The notes under the pieces are model-generated. The model saw only the letters and a list, made by a program, of their open reading frames with translations, made no database searches and was not told where the DNA came from. Both the position numbers and the translations under genes were made by a program. A stretch of 64,000 nucleotides of DNA from UBA877 sp963760245 (GTDB lineage: Bacteria; Chloroflexota; Anaerolineae; Anaerolineales; Villigracilaceae), in contig CAVXCH010000004.1 in the NCBI GenBank assembly GCA_963760245.1, forward strand, positions 992,001-1,056,000, given 5' to 3'. Numbering within the stretch: position 1 is the stretch's first letter; each line of letters starts with the position of its first letter. Of the stretch, positions 54,971-64,000 are shown one piece after another.

Positions 54971-57471
54971 CTACCTGGTGTCCCGCAGTGGAACCGGGGC
55001 TACGGAAACCACTGCATCGGTCGGGTCATCCAGCTTGACAGTCTGTCCATCTGGAAAGGTGATCACAGTCTCGTTAGTATTACGTGTAATGGTCAGACCC
55101 CTATATTTTACCGTAACTGGCCAGGGAAAAGGGTTCTTTCCACTTAAAATCACCCGGTGGCTGGAACCGGATTTGCCTGGAGTCGATTCGATCCTGACTC
55201 CCAGTGTACCCAGGAACAACCCAAGCGGAGCAAACCCCTGAATGGAATTTCGTTCTCCAATGGCTGCCCCGCTTGCGACGTGGTAGGCATGCGCAAAGGC
55301 ATGTTCCTGCTTGAGATTCTGGATAACCGCTGTCATCAGCCGGGTTGTCAAAACAGCAGCTTCCTGCCTCAGACCATATTTCAATATTCCCTCCCCAATC
55401 AGCGCGTTCCAGGGCAGATGGACAGTGTAGCATGATGGTATTGGTTTTTGGGACGGGGGGGTCGCCGTCCATTCCGAACCTGAATTTTTTTTGCCTCGTG
55501 CTGATACTAGGGCGGCATTACCCTGCGGCGGAACCGGTGTCTCATTGCAATCCGGGATGCCGAATTTTCCCCCGAACTTGTTAGTCGCAAGAATGGTTCG
55601 TCTAACAAGTTCCATAGCATGGTTTATATCGGGAATTCCGGCCCACAACGGCAGGAAGAGAGTTATATCTTCCTTGGAAAAATCCATGACTGAGATAGAA
55701 ACCCGATCGCGTTTTTCCAGCCCGTTTATGACAATTTCGGTCACGCTGGTGTAAACCAGACGGGTGGTAGCAACCGCCAACCCCGCTCCCCAATGAAAAT
55801 CTTTTCTTTCCAGCGTTTCGGACTGGGGAGTTTCCTCGTTCTGGCCGTCCAGATTGACTTCTGGTCGCCGCGTGGCATCTCCAACTAGCTCAAGCCTGAT
55901 CAGGAAGCGCATTGGTTGCTGGAACTTTCGCCCGAGGACGAGGGTTCCAGCTCCGCGTCGGGAGCCAAGTAATTTCCCTTTCGGGCTCAGATGAGTGTCG
56001 CGGTCACGCAAGTGGTAAATTGCCTCATCGGCGTCCCAGCATTCTTCGGTAAGATTCGAAATCCGTTCTGATTCCTTCTCCCATTTTTTGCGTTTTTCAG
56101 GTTGGTTTAGTGCCTCGGCGATCAGTGCAAGCGCTTGGGTTTCCTTGAAAAGCATCGCTGCCAGGGCCGGACTTTCGGAAGTGGAGATATCAGCTCCCTG
56201 GGCATCTGATTGCCAGACGTTGAATGCAGGGTTATCTTCGAGCCCGGTCTGCAAGGGCATGTCCCATTCTGGGAAGCCGTCCCCATCCCGATCGTGAGTC
56301 CTGTCAAACCAGCAATCGATAAATGCTTCTAGCCCTGGCTGGATCTCCCGTAGAAAGCTCAGGTCCCGGTTTAATTGGAAAGTCTCCCATGCAAGGTTTG
56401 CCAGGAGAGGAGCAGCCAGCCAGTGTCCGCGTTGACCGGCCACGCCAGGCTTGCCATCTATGGCTCCATCTTTGGACTGGCTGGCAAGGAAATTGCGTAC
56501 CAGGCCGGCAGCCAGTCCCGGTGATCCTGGAAGTTGACCAGCCAGCCAGACTGTCTCTAATATCGATTGCCCACTCCACAGGTGGGGATAATCGCTTCCA
56601 TCCCCTCTTGGCGAAAACCCTTGGTCTGGCTGGCGGGTGTGCACAAAGCTTGGATTTGGTAGATTTTGACTGGAGCCGAAGAATAGTCCGAAGGCGGTTT
56701 TCTGACTCAATGCGAAGGCAGCGTCCCAGTCTGGATCACCGGTACGTACTTCGATGGTTTGGGAGGCATTTACTATTTCGATCTTCGCTCGTTCTGCCTC
56801 CCAGTGACGTGCTGCTATACTGCGCGCATGTTCGAATGATCCAGTTGGATTTGCGAGAGCAGCCTGTGCCCAGGTGAGTGTATGAGAGCCTCCACCCGAT
56901 ATTGCGAGGTCAAGAGCTAGGGAGGGATACGGCCCCGGCCCGGGCTGAGGTCCGCCGGTTAGAAAGACAACCGGTGCGAGATCCGCGCATCGTCCCGCTA
57001 GGATATTTACCGATTGGAGGGAGAGTGGCGCAATGCTCTCTCCTTCCAGGGGGGTAAGTTGTCCGCACAGTTCAAGCATCAGCTTTTTGGTTTCCCCACT
57101 GTGGTTGGCTACCGTAAATCGCCCTGCAGTCGAGTGCGAATCGGGTACCCAGAATTCAGCGGTCATATCCAGATTTGCAAAAGGGGAAAAATCGAGTGAG
57201 AGATAATTTGTGAAAAAACTGCGCAGACGGGGGGGAGAAAAAATGACGCCGGATCGGAGACAGACTGGCTGCCCAGAGTGAAACGCGGAAAAAGGCGCAT
57301 CCTGCGAACACGCAGCCCGTAAGTGGTATACAGGGATAATGCAGGGGGGTCGCCGTTGCCGGTTTCAAGTTCCCAGATATGATCGTTGATGTAGTCGGGG
57401 GTGCAAAACCGAAAATCTGCAGCCAGGGTAAGGACAAGGGGGTCACCGGGGCCGAGAGACCAGTCACGCAT
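54971..57471 (-). CDS. Glycoside-hydrolase-like protein, (alpha/alpha)6-barrel type (one frameshift)
   Basis: About 834 residues, probably acting on an oligo- or polysaccharide. The N-terminal part from 57471 (MRDWSLGPGDPLVLTLAADF) is beta-rich; the barrel from about 250 has PHLWSGQSILETVWLAGQLPG, FPEWDMPLQTGLEDNPAF and IGEGILKYGL. This layout resembles glycogen-debranching-like and GH15/GH63/GH78-type enzymes. One frameshift lies at the C7/T6 run (57229-57243); after it, FTNYLSLDFSPFANLD continues. No signal peptide. Catalytic acids cannot be assigned with certainty. The next genes are two PII-like proteins. Confidence 0.6.
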
Positions 57472-57545
57472 TAGGCAAGTATACGGTCGTTTCGGCTGGA
57501 GGTCAAAGGTTTTGTGCTAGAATTATTCAAATACTGCGATGCACC

Positions 57546-60500
57546 ATGCCAAAAAACGAAGAACCCCGCGATAAATTTCACCGTTTGGTTGACCCGGAAG
57601 GCGAGACACAAGCCGAGCCGCCTGCCGAGGAGTACACTCCCGGTAGCGGTACGCGCCCTATCCGCCACCCCGCGGTGGACGAGGATGGCATGCCTCTGCC
57701 GCGTCACGTGGAAGAGATCGACATGGGGGCGACCCATGTTAGACAGGCTGCATATGAGCACACCCCCACTCCGACTGCGCGCCGGCCGAAGACTGTACCT
57801 CGCATGCCGCCTGTCCCTGCCCGCCAACCATTTAACCGGTCAAAGGCTGGGGGTTGTTTGTTGCGCGGACTGATTATCAGTATTTTTATCATTGTGGCTT
57901 TCGGGCTGATCATGACCGCAGCAGGGGTGTACGAATATTACTCCATTGCGGCCAGCCTTCCCAGTGTGAGTGATTTGAAGCAACGTGCTTCGCAGTTCGA
58001 AACAACCCGTATCCTTGATCGGAACGGGGATATCTTATACGAAATCAACGATCCAAATGCGGGGCGGCGGACCTATGTCCCATTGAATGAAATATCCCCC
58101 CTCCTGGTAGCAGCAACGATCTCGACCGAAGATAAGGATTTCTATACGCATGGCGGGTTCGACCCGCTTGCCATCCTGCGTGCTTTCTGGCAGAACATTA
58201 CCAGCGGCGAAACCATCTCCGGCGCCTCGACGATCACCCAGCAATTGGCGCGCGCTTTACTCTTGTCACCCGAAGAACGCGGTCAGGTGACCTACTTGCG
58301 AAAAGTACGCGAGGCCATCCTTTCTACAGAAATCGAGCGTCGCTATAGTAAAGACGAAATCCTCGAACTTTACCTGAATGAAATTTATTATGGAAACCTG
58401 TCCTATGGTGTGGAAGCTGCTGCCGAGACTTATTTTGGCAAGACCGCCAGCCAGTTGACGCTTCCTGAAGCAGCTTTCCTGGCTGGTCTTCCCCAAGCCC
58501 CTTCGGTGTATGACATATACACCAACCGGGATGTCACCATGGTACGTTTCCAAAGCGTTGTTATGGGATTGCTTGCATTAAGCACTGAACGGCATTGTAT
58601 TCACGTCAGCAATGCGACAGACCCGGTCTGCGTGGATGGACCTGCCGCTGCAGAAGCCATCCAATACATCCAGAACCTGACCTTTAATCCTCCTTCAACG
58701 ATCATGCGTTACCCGCACTGGGTGCAATATATCCGTACCCTGCTTGAGCAGCAATTTGACCCTCAGACGATTTATCGTTCCGGGTTTACCGTCTACACCA
58801 CCCTCGACCCAGACCTGGAAGATGCTGCCCAGCAATCTGTCACTACCCAGGTGGACGCGCTGGCTGACTAGCACGTCACCGATGGGGCGTTGGTGGCAAT
58901 TAAACCCTCAACTGGTGAAATCCTGGCAATGGTCGGTTCCCCCGATTTTTTCAATGATGCCAATGCCGGGCAAATTAATATGGCGGTCAGCCCCACGCGC
59001 CAGCCCGGATCGTCAATCAAACCTTTTACCTACCTGGCTGCATTTGAAAAGGGCTGGACTCCCTCCACCCTGATCTGGGATGTGCCTTCGGAGTTCCCGC
59101 CCTCCGGTTTGCCCAATGATCCGAACCCACCCTATGTGCCAAACAACTTCGATCACAAATTCCATGGCCCGGTCACTGTCCGGACGGCGTTGGCGAACTC
59201 GTACAACATCCCGGCGGTCAAAACTCTGCAGTTTGTCGGTGTTTACGATGACCCATCCACACCCCAAAAAGATGGACTGATTGGAATGGCTGAGCGCATG
59301 GGCATTACCAGCCTGACCCGGGCTGACTATGGACTGTCACTCACGTTGGGTGGTGGAGAGGTCAGCCTGTTGGAGATGACCGGCGGCTATGCCGTAATCG
59401 CCAATAGTGGTCTTCGGATTCCCCCTGTGGCGATCTCTAAAATAGTGGATTTCCAGGGTAATGTGGTTTACCAATACCAACCCCCGGCAGGCGAACAGGT
59501 CATCAGCCCTGAACATGCTTTCCTGATGTCTTCCATCCTCTCCGATAATACCGCCCGTTTACCTGCCTACGGTCCCAATTCGGTCATCAACCTGCCCTTC
59601 CAGGTGGCGGTCAAGACCGGCACCTCGAATGACTCGCGCGATAACTGGACGCTCGGCTACACTCCAGACCTGGCCGTGGGGGTCTGGGTTGGAAATGCTG
59701 ACTTCACTCCGATGGTAAATACCACCGGCGTAACCGGGGCCGGGCCGATCTGGGCCGAATTCATGACCTATGCCATTGACCGTCTCACTGGTGGAAATCC
59801 CATCGCCTTTCGTGCGCCCGGCGGGAATTGAGCAGCACACTATCTGTACTGTCTCGGGAACGCAGCCGTCCCAGTGGTGTCCCAGTGTGCGCGAGGAGTA
59901 TTTTGCTCCTGGACAGCCACCACTGCCTCCAGACCAGGATCTGTGGCGTAAAATTCAAGTGGATACCTGGACCAACCTGGAGGCCTCCCCTGAATGCACG
60001 AATGACTTTACAGATGAATATTTGGCAATCAATGTGACCGATGATTCGGCCCGCAATTGGATCAATCAGGATCCACAAGGCCAGCAATGGGCGCGTGATA
60101 TGGGGTTCGACAAAATATTCTTTGTTCCCGATCGGAAATGTGCGGCCACTGATCCACGTCCGACCTTGGAATTTATCGGTCTGGCTGATGGGCAGACGGT
60201 TATACAGAACAGCCTGGACATCAGCATCGTAGCCAATGCCACCAGTGGATTCCGCTCGTGGCGATTGGAGTGGAGCTCGGGTAATGGTTCTGGAAACTTG
60301 AAAATGTTGGTAGGGAATATTAACACCCCTGTTTCAACCCCTACCAAGGTGTACACCTGGGACCTGACTGGAATACCCAACGGACAGGTTACCCTGCGCC
60401 TGTATATGCAGGGGGAGGGAAGCACCTATGCCGATAAAAATATTCGCCTGAACCTGAATGTACCCACCCCCACACCGACTCCAACACCGACCCCCACCGA

Positions 60501-60612
60501 GACACCCACGCCGACCCCATCGGTCACACCTTCTCTATCGGAACTTCCAACTGAAACACCGACTTTGTCTGAGACACCCTCCCCATTACCGATCCCAACA
60601 GACACTCCCTAA
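57546..60612 (+). CDS. Class A penicillin-binding protein (in-frame amber codon and one frameshift)
   Basis: About 1020 residues. Residues 1-105 are disordered, then a membrane helix (108-128), a GT51 glycosyltransferase (ISTEDKDFYTHGG, catalytic E195; QQLARALLLS; LELYLNEIYYG) and a transpeptidase (PGSSIKPF, S489; VKTGTSND). TAG at 58869-58871 interrupts the same reading frame between the domains (LAD then HVTDGALVAI); a Gln codon is expected there. At about 59825 the frame shifts to the C-terminal part, with a beta domain and a Thr-Pro tail ending at 60612. Divergent from the glycoside-hydrolase gene. Confidence 0.88.
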
Positions 60613-60616
60613 AAAA

Positions 60617-60646
60617 ATGCCCCGAAACGAAATTCGGGGTATTTTA
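60617..60646 (+). terminator. Rho-independent terminator after the PBP gene
   Basis: ATGCCCCGAA (60617-60626) pairs with TTCGGGGTAT (60633-60642), then TTTATG. Confidence 0.8.
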
Positions 60647-60662
60647 TGATTTCTAGGGAATT

Positions 60663-62825
60663 TTATGGCGTGATGATCGGCCGCCAGGCTGGATCAAACT
60701 CCATGGTGAGGGCGCTTGTCAGGCGGACGATTTCCCCTGTACCATCCGATCTAACTCGGTAAATGTCGTAATCCTGGCGGGCGGGATCTTGATTATCTTT
60801 GCTTTCATATGCCACCCATACTCCATCTGGCGAATAGTCTCCGTGGGTCCCGCTCGCTCCGATACGCAAGTGAGCCGCAAATAACGTCTGGATGTCAAAA
60901 TGCATCAGCCATCCAAGTTCCTGGGCTCCCTGGGTCTCACTAAAAAGGATGGAATTGCCATCTGGCGACCATTTAGGGTGGGAATTCCAAAGGACTGATC
61001 CCCTGTGGATGAGAAATGATTGACCCAGACCGGCGTCGCTCATCACCCATATTTCCAGGGAATCCGTGAGAGGGCCGTGACCGGTGAACACGATCTGAGT
61101 CCCGCTTGGTGACCAGGCTGGTTGCATCGACCAGTCTGGCATTCGTACGTCATTGGATGCGCTGGTCAGGCGTGTGACCTGGTTATTTCCTAGGGTTACG
61201 ACATAGATTTGAGGCGATCCGTCGCGTAATGAAGTGAAGGCAATCCGTTTCCCGTCCGGTGACCAGGCTGGATCGAAATCACCGTCTTCACCTGTCTCCA
61301 ATGGGGCCATGTTGCTGCCGTCGACATTGATGATGAATAAATTTGCATCTGGATATTGGTCCTGGCGGTTTGGACATGGAGAAGTAAAAACCAGGCGTTC
61401 CCCGTCCGGAGACCAGTCTGGCTGGCAGGCGCCAAAGGTCATATTACTCACTTGGTGTGGATCGCTGCCGTCGGAATTCATGATGTAAATTTGTGGCACT
61501 CCGGTGTGGTCTGAAGCGTAAGCAATCTGGCTGAAACCTCCACCTAGGAGAGTTGCTGTCGGTTCCGGTGTTTCGGTGGTCGTAGGGGTAGGGGATGGTG
61601 TGGGACTCGGTTGGGACGTCCTGGTGATTGTAGAGGTAGGTTGCAGGGTGGCTGGTTTGGTTTCTATTGCTGGTGGTAAGCTGGTCGCAACCTTACCTTC
61701 AAGAGTGTCAGGGGTTGATGCAGCCAAAGCAGTGGCTGTTGACATATTCAGGTTGCCCAAAATAGCCTTGGTTATTGGTGACCAAAAGACGAGGATGGAT
61801 GTAAGCGCTACAACGATGGTTAAAAGGAAGCCGGAAAAGAAAATCCACCAACTGGTCGTGTGGGTCTTCCTGGGTGGTTTGGAGGGAGGTGGCGGGGTCG
61901 GACCATTCCTTGGGTGGTATGGTATTTCATTGGCAGGCTCCTCGGTCCCTTTGAGGCCCTCAAAATGTGGCGGCGGGTTGACCACAATTTCACCGTCCGG
62001 GCGCTGGGTATTGCTCTTGGAGTTCAATAATGCCTGCTTGAACTCCTCAGCGGATTGGAAACGATCCTCCGGATGGACGGCCATGGCTTTCTCGATCGCG
62101 GCAGCCAGTTTACGCGAAACCCTGGGGTTGCGCTCGCGGATGGGAACCAAATCGAGGTTGTCCATGGCACGCGCCAGCCCGTCTTCTGGGATGGTTGCGG
62201 TCAAGGCTGCGTAAAGCGTTGCACCGAGGGAATAAATATCTGTACGGGGACCGGTACGCGCCGTGCCATATTGTTCGGGAGGGGAATATCCGGGGGTCAT
62301 GGCGCGCGCCCCGGTGGTGGTGGCCTGCCCCACCTTGACAAGCTTTGCTAGGCCGAAATCTACCAGGTATATGTGTCCATCTTGAGAGATGCGGACGTTA
62401 CCTGGTTTGAGGTCGCGGTGAATAATGGACGGTTTGCGGGTGTGCAGGTATTGGAGTGCGTCGCACATGGCCGCGCCGATCAGGATGGCTTCTTCTTCAG
62501 AAATAGGGCCGGCGCGTTCCATGCGGTCGCGCAGGTCTTCCCCATCGATATAATCCATGATCAGGTACTGGCCTTGGTCAGCGATCACGAAATGATCGGT
62601 AACGCGCGGCAGGTGGGTGTGACGTAGGCTTGCGAGGATGACTGCTTCCAGCCGGAATTGTCGGGCGTAATCTTCGGTGGTGAACAGATTCTCTTTTACT
62701 GCCACGTCCACCCCCAAATTCTCATCTACGGCGCGGTACACTGATCCCATGCCCCCCTGGCCGAGAATTTCAACGATCCTGTAGCGTTTATGAAGCAATG
62801 AACCGCGTTCTAGTTTTACACCCAT
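60663..62825 (-). CDS. Transmembrane Ser/Thr protein kinase with C-terminal PD40 beta-propeller
   Basis: 720 residues. Kinase domain 14-265: Gly loop GQGGMGSVY, Lys44 (VAVKEN), HRDLKPGN (D138), DFGLAKL (D156), and APE-like SPPEQYGT. A Pro-rich stretch, a membrane helix (325-349) and a Thr/Pro-rich linker follow. Residues 440-715 hold repeats such as SPDGERLVFTS, SPDGKRIAFTS, SPSGTQIVFTG and SPDGNSILFSE, a TolB/PD40-type propeller expected outside the membrane. It faces the PBP across a short gap with convergent orientation. Confidence 0.9.
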   Translation of the reverse strand: MGVKLERGSLLHKRYRIVEILGQGGMGSVYRAVDENLGVDVAVKENLFTTEDYARQFRLEAVILASLRHTHLPRVTDHFVIADQGQYLIMDYIDGEDLRDRMERAGPISEEEAILIGAAMCDALQYLHTRKPSIIHRDLKPGNVRISQDGHIYLVDFGLAKLVKVGQATTTGARAMTPGYSPPEQYGTARTGPRTDIYSLGATLYAALTATIPEDGLARAMDNLDLVPIRERNPRVSRKLAAAIEKAMAVHPEDRFQSAEEFKQALLNSKSNTQRPDGEIVVNPPPHFEGLKGTEEPANEIPYHPRNGPTPPPPSKPPRKTHTTSWWIFFSGFLLTIVVALTSILVFWSPITKAILGNLNMSTATALAASTPDTLEGKVATSLPPAIETKPATLQPTSTITRTSQPSPTPSPTPTTTETPEPTATLLGGGFSQIAYASDHTGVPQIYIMNSDGSDPHQVSNMTFGACQPDWSPDGERLVFTSPCPNRQDQYPDANLFIINVDGSNMAPLETGEDGDFDPAWSPDGKRIAFTSLRDGSPQIYVVTLGNNQVTRLTSASNDVRMPDWSMQPAWSPSGTQIVFTGHGPLTDSLEIWVMSDAGLGQSFLIHRGSVLWNSHPKWSPDGNSILFSETQGAQELGWLMHFDIQTLFAAHLRIGASGTHGDYSPDGVWVAYESKDNQDPARQDYDIYRVRSDGTGEIVRLTSALTMEFDPAWRPIITP

Positions 62826-62887
62826 AGCGGAATGATTATATCAGAGCCAAAAACCGGCGGGGCATTTTGTATGGAAACCGCAAAGTC

Positions 62888-63868
62888 TTAGGCTGCTTTC
62901 CCGGCTAACTTCAATTTAACGAACATCCAGGGCGCACCGGCAGAAACCCAGGCTCCGACCAGGGTGTAACGAATATAACGCAGGATGAAAGGAACCACCG
63001 CTTCTCCGCTGGGCGCTATTAATCCAAATAATACGTCCAGTCCTAAGTAGAAGACCAGGATGCCTACAGCCCCCAATAAAAAGCGCAGGATACGCTTCCA
63101 AATGGGACCGTCCGTACTGAACCCGCCATGCTGGGAAAACCAGGCCAGCCCTGCCAGCAGCCCGAACAGGGTTCCGCCGGAAACGAGCGCGCCTTCAAGC
63201 GAAACTGCCTGGGTGGCGAAAGAAGCCCATTCTGCGGGTGGTTGCCAATTTGTTGTTTTTAACCAAAGGTAGGGAATAAGGGAAAAGAGAATGAGCACCA
63301 GCGATCCTAGAAAAGCTGCAAAAACCTGTTGCCCTAGGCTCATCTTTTTTAACCATTCAGCCACCGGTTTCCAAAAACGAAGGACGAGCCAAAGCACGAT
63401 GACCCCGATCAACCAACCTAAAATAACATCGTGTGGAAAGTGAACCCCCAGGTACATGCGCGAGATGCCGATCAGCACAATAATCAGGATTGCGATCAAC
63501 CAGCCCCACCACTTGCGCAGGCTGGCGGCCAGCATTCCCCATACGCCTACTGCAATCTGGGCATGACCTGATGGTACTCCGAATGAGGTCTCGCTGGCAT
63601 AGCTGATCACATCCGTGCTTATCCAATAAGGCCGCGGTCCATGCAACGCCATTTTGAGTGCATCGTTGACTGACGTAGTCATTAGAAGGATAACTCCAAC
63701 TCTCAGGCCAACACTGGCTTCCACGCACCAATAGAGAGCCGGCAGGAGAATAAGGAAAAAGTATTCGCTCCCTAGGAAAGAGAAGGCTTCCATTGGCGTT
63801 TTCAACCAACCCCCCAGGTTTTGAAGGAATATATTCCAAGTAAGGCCAATGTTCAGGATGGTTTCCAC
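62888..63868 (-). CDS. PAP2-family membrane protein with extra C-terminal helices
   Basis: 326 residues, about eight membrane helices. The PAP2 motifs are KMALHGPRPYW, VPSGHAQIA and SRMYLGVHFPHDV, in residues 70-150. The C-terminal half (160-326) has four further helices with no known motif. The first PAP2 motif is KMALHGPRP, matching the lipid-phosphatase consensus. Substrate probably a lipid pyrophosphate. Confidence 0.85.
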   Translation of the reverse strand: METILNIGLTWNIFLQNLGGWLKTPMEAFSFLGSEYFFLILLPALYWCVEASVGLRVGVILLMTTSVNDALKMALHGPRPYWISTDVISYASETSFGVPSGHAQIAVGVWGMLAASLRKWWGWLIAILIIVLIGISRMYLGVHFPHDVILGWLIGVIVLWLVLRFWKPVAEWLKKMSLGQQVFAAFLGSLVLILFSLIPYLWLKTTNWQPPAEWASFATQAVSLEGALVSGGTLFGLLAGLAWFSQHGGFSTDGPIWKRILRFLLGAVGILVFYLGLDVLFGLIAPSGEAVVPFILRYIRYTLVGAWVSAGAPWMFVKLKLAGKAA

Positions 63869-63921
63869 GGTGTCACTCCTTGAGATTGACGATTATATGA
63901 TAAGTATTGTACACTCAATGA

Positions 63922-64000
63922 ATGAAACGTGTGCCCGACCGTTTTTGGGATTTCCTCTCGGCGGCTATCCTTACCCTGGTCTTGCTGACTGTTTCCCAAC
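63922..64000 (+). CDS. Start of a membrane or exported protein, incomplete
   Basis: The window ends in codon 27. It reads MKRVPDRFWDFLS followed by a hydrophobic segment, probably a signal or membrane anchor. On the plus strand TTGACG (63886-63891) and TACACT (63910-63915) are 18 bases apart and the predicted start of transcription falls on or next to the ATG, with no ribosome binding site, so a leaderless message is likely. Confidence 0.6.
   Translation, partial: MKRVPDRFWDFLSAAILTLVLLTVSQ

Noticed and set aside
58869..58871. TAG read as an amino acid (stop-codon reassignment)
   Set aside because: TAG ends several other genes here normally, for example livM and atpA, so a single error or mutation is simpler.

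Overview
The window looks like a chromosomal segment of a non-phototrophic Chloroflexota bacterium, most likely class Anaerolineae. This is inferred from Thr-Pro-rich linkers in exported proteins, an atpA with a long internal insertion followed by mreB, an MsbA-type exporter with a long insertion in its ATPase domain, and the general gene set. No phage, plasmid or insertion-sequence gene was recognised. Many otherwise intact genes, including purA, metK, atpG and rsmI, carry single-base frameshifts, and livM carries about seven. This pattern suggests residual indel errors in the assembly more than real decay.

Layout. 1-6000: a branched-chain/amino-acid ABC importer (livH end, livM, livG, livF), then an ornithine-cyclodeaminase-family enzyme and an FAD-dependent amine/amino-acid oxidase. 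6000-16000: LysM surface protein, purA, a threonine-dehydrogenase-like SDR, a lipoprotein, a DNA methyltransferase with a possible nuclease partner, a SAM-I riboswitch with metK, a secreted Cys/His protein and a CruF-like carotenoid protein. 16000-31000: quinate-dehydrogenase-like protein, a nucleotidyltransferase with a basic tail, PAP2, PGI/PMI, rsmI, an ABC exporter, an MFS permease, a run of GNAT acetyltransferases, a 30-codon mini-gene and an MBL-fold hydrolase. 31000-39000: plsY, an MPN/JAB peptidase, a membrane protein, tRNA-Pro, a 1123-residue cyclase/ATPase/TPR protein bounded by a partial second tRNA-Pro copy, a saccharopine-dehydrogenase-family protein and a Cas4/RecB-like nuclease. 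39000-45800: an F1-only ATP synthase cluster (alpha, gamma, beta, epsilon), an MreB-like protein with altered catalytic residues and a broken membrane gene. 45800-50400: P2A-type cation ATPase, glgC, a yybP-ykoY-type Mn2+ riboswitch and tRNA-Leu. 50400-64000: ychF, ssb, panC, an alpha/alpha-barrel protein, two PII-like proteins of the cyclic-di-AMP receptor type, a glycoside-hydrolase-like protein, a class A PBP with an internal amber codon, a Ser/Thr kinase with a beta-propeller, and a PAP2 membrane protein.

Main points for a second look: (1) a 101-bp, ungapped, about 89% identical direct repeat covering the 3' half of tRNA-Pro plus its terminator brackets one large signalling gene; (2) an apparent manganese riboswitch lies directly behind tRNA-Leu and ahead of glgC and a Ca/Mn-type P-ATPase; (3) an MreB paralog has lost its catalytic Glu and Asp; (4) a candidate restriction-modification pair has a nuclease-like partner of no recognised family; (5) a 30-codon gene has its own promoter, a strong ribosome binding site and two tandem terminators.
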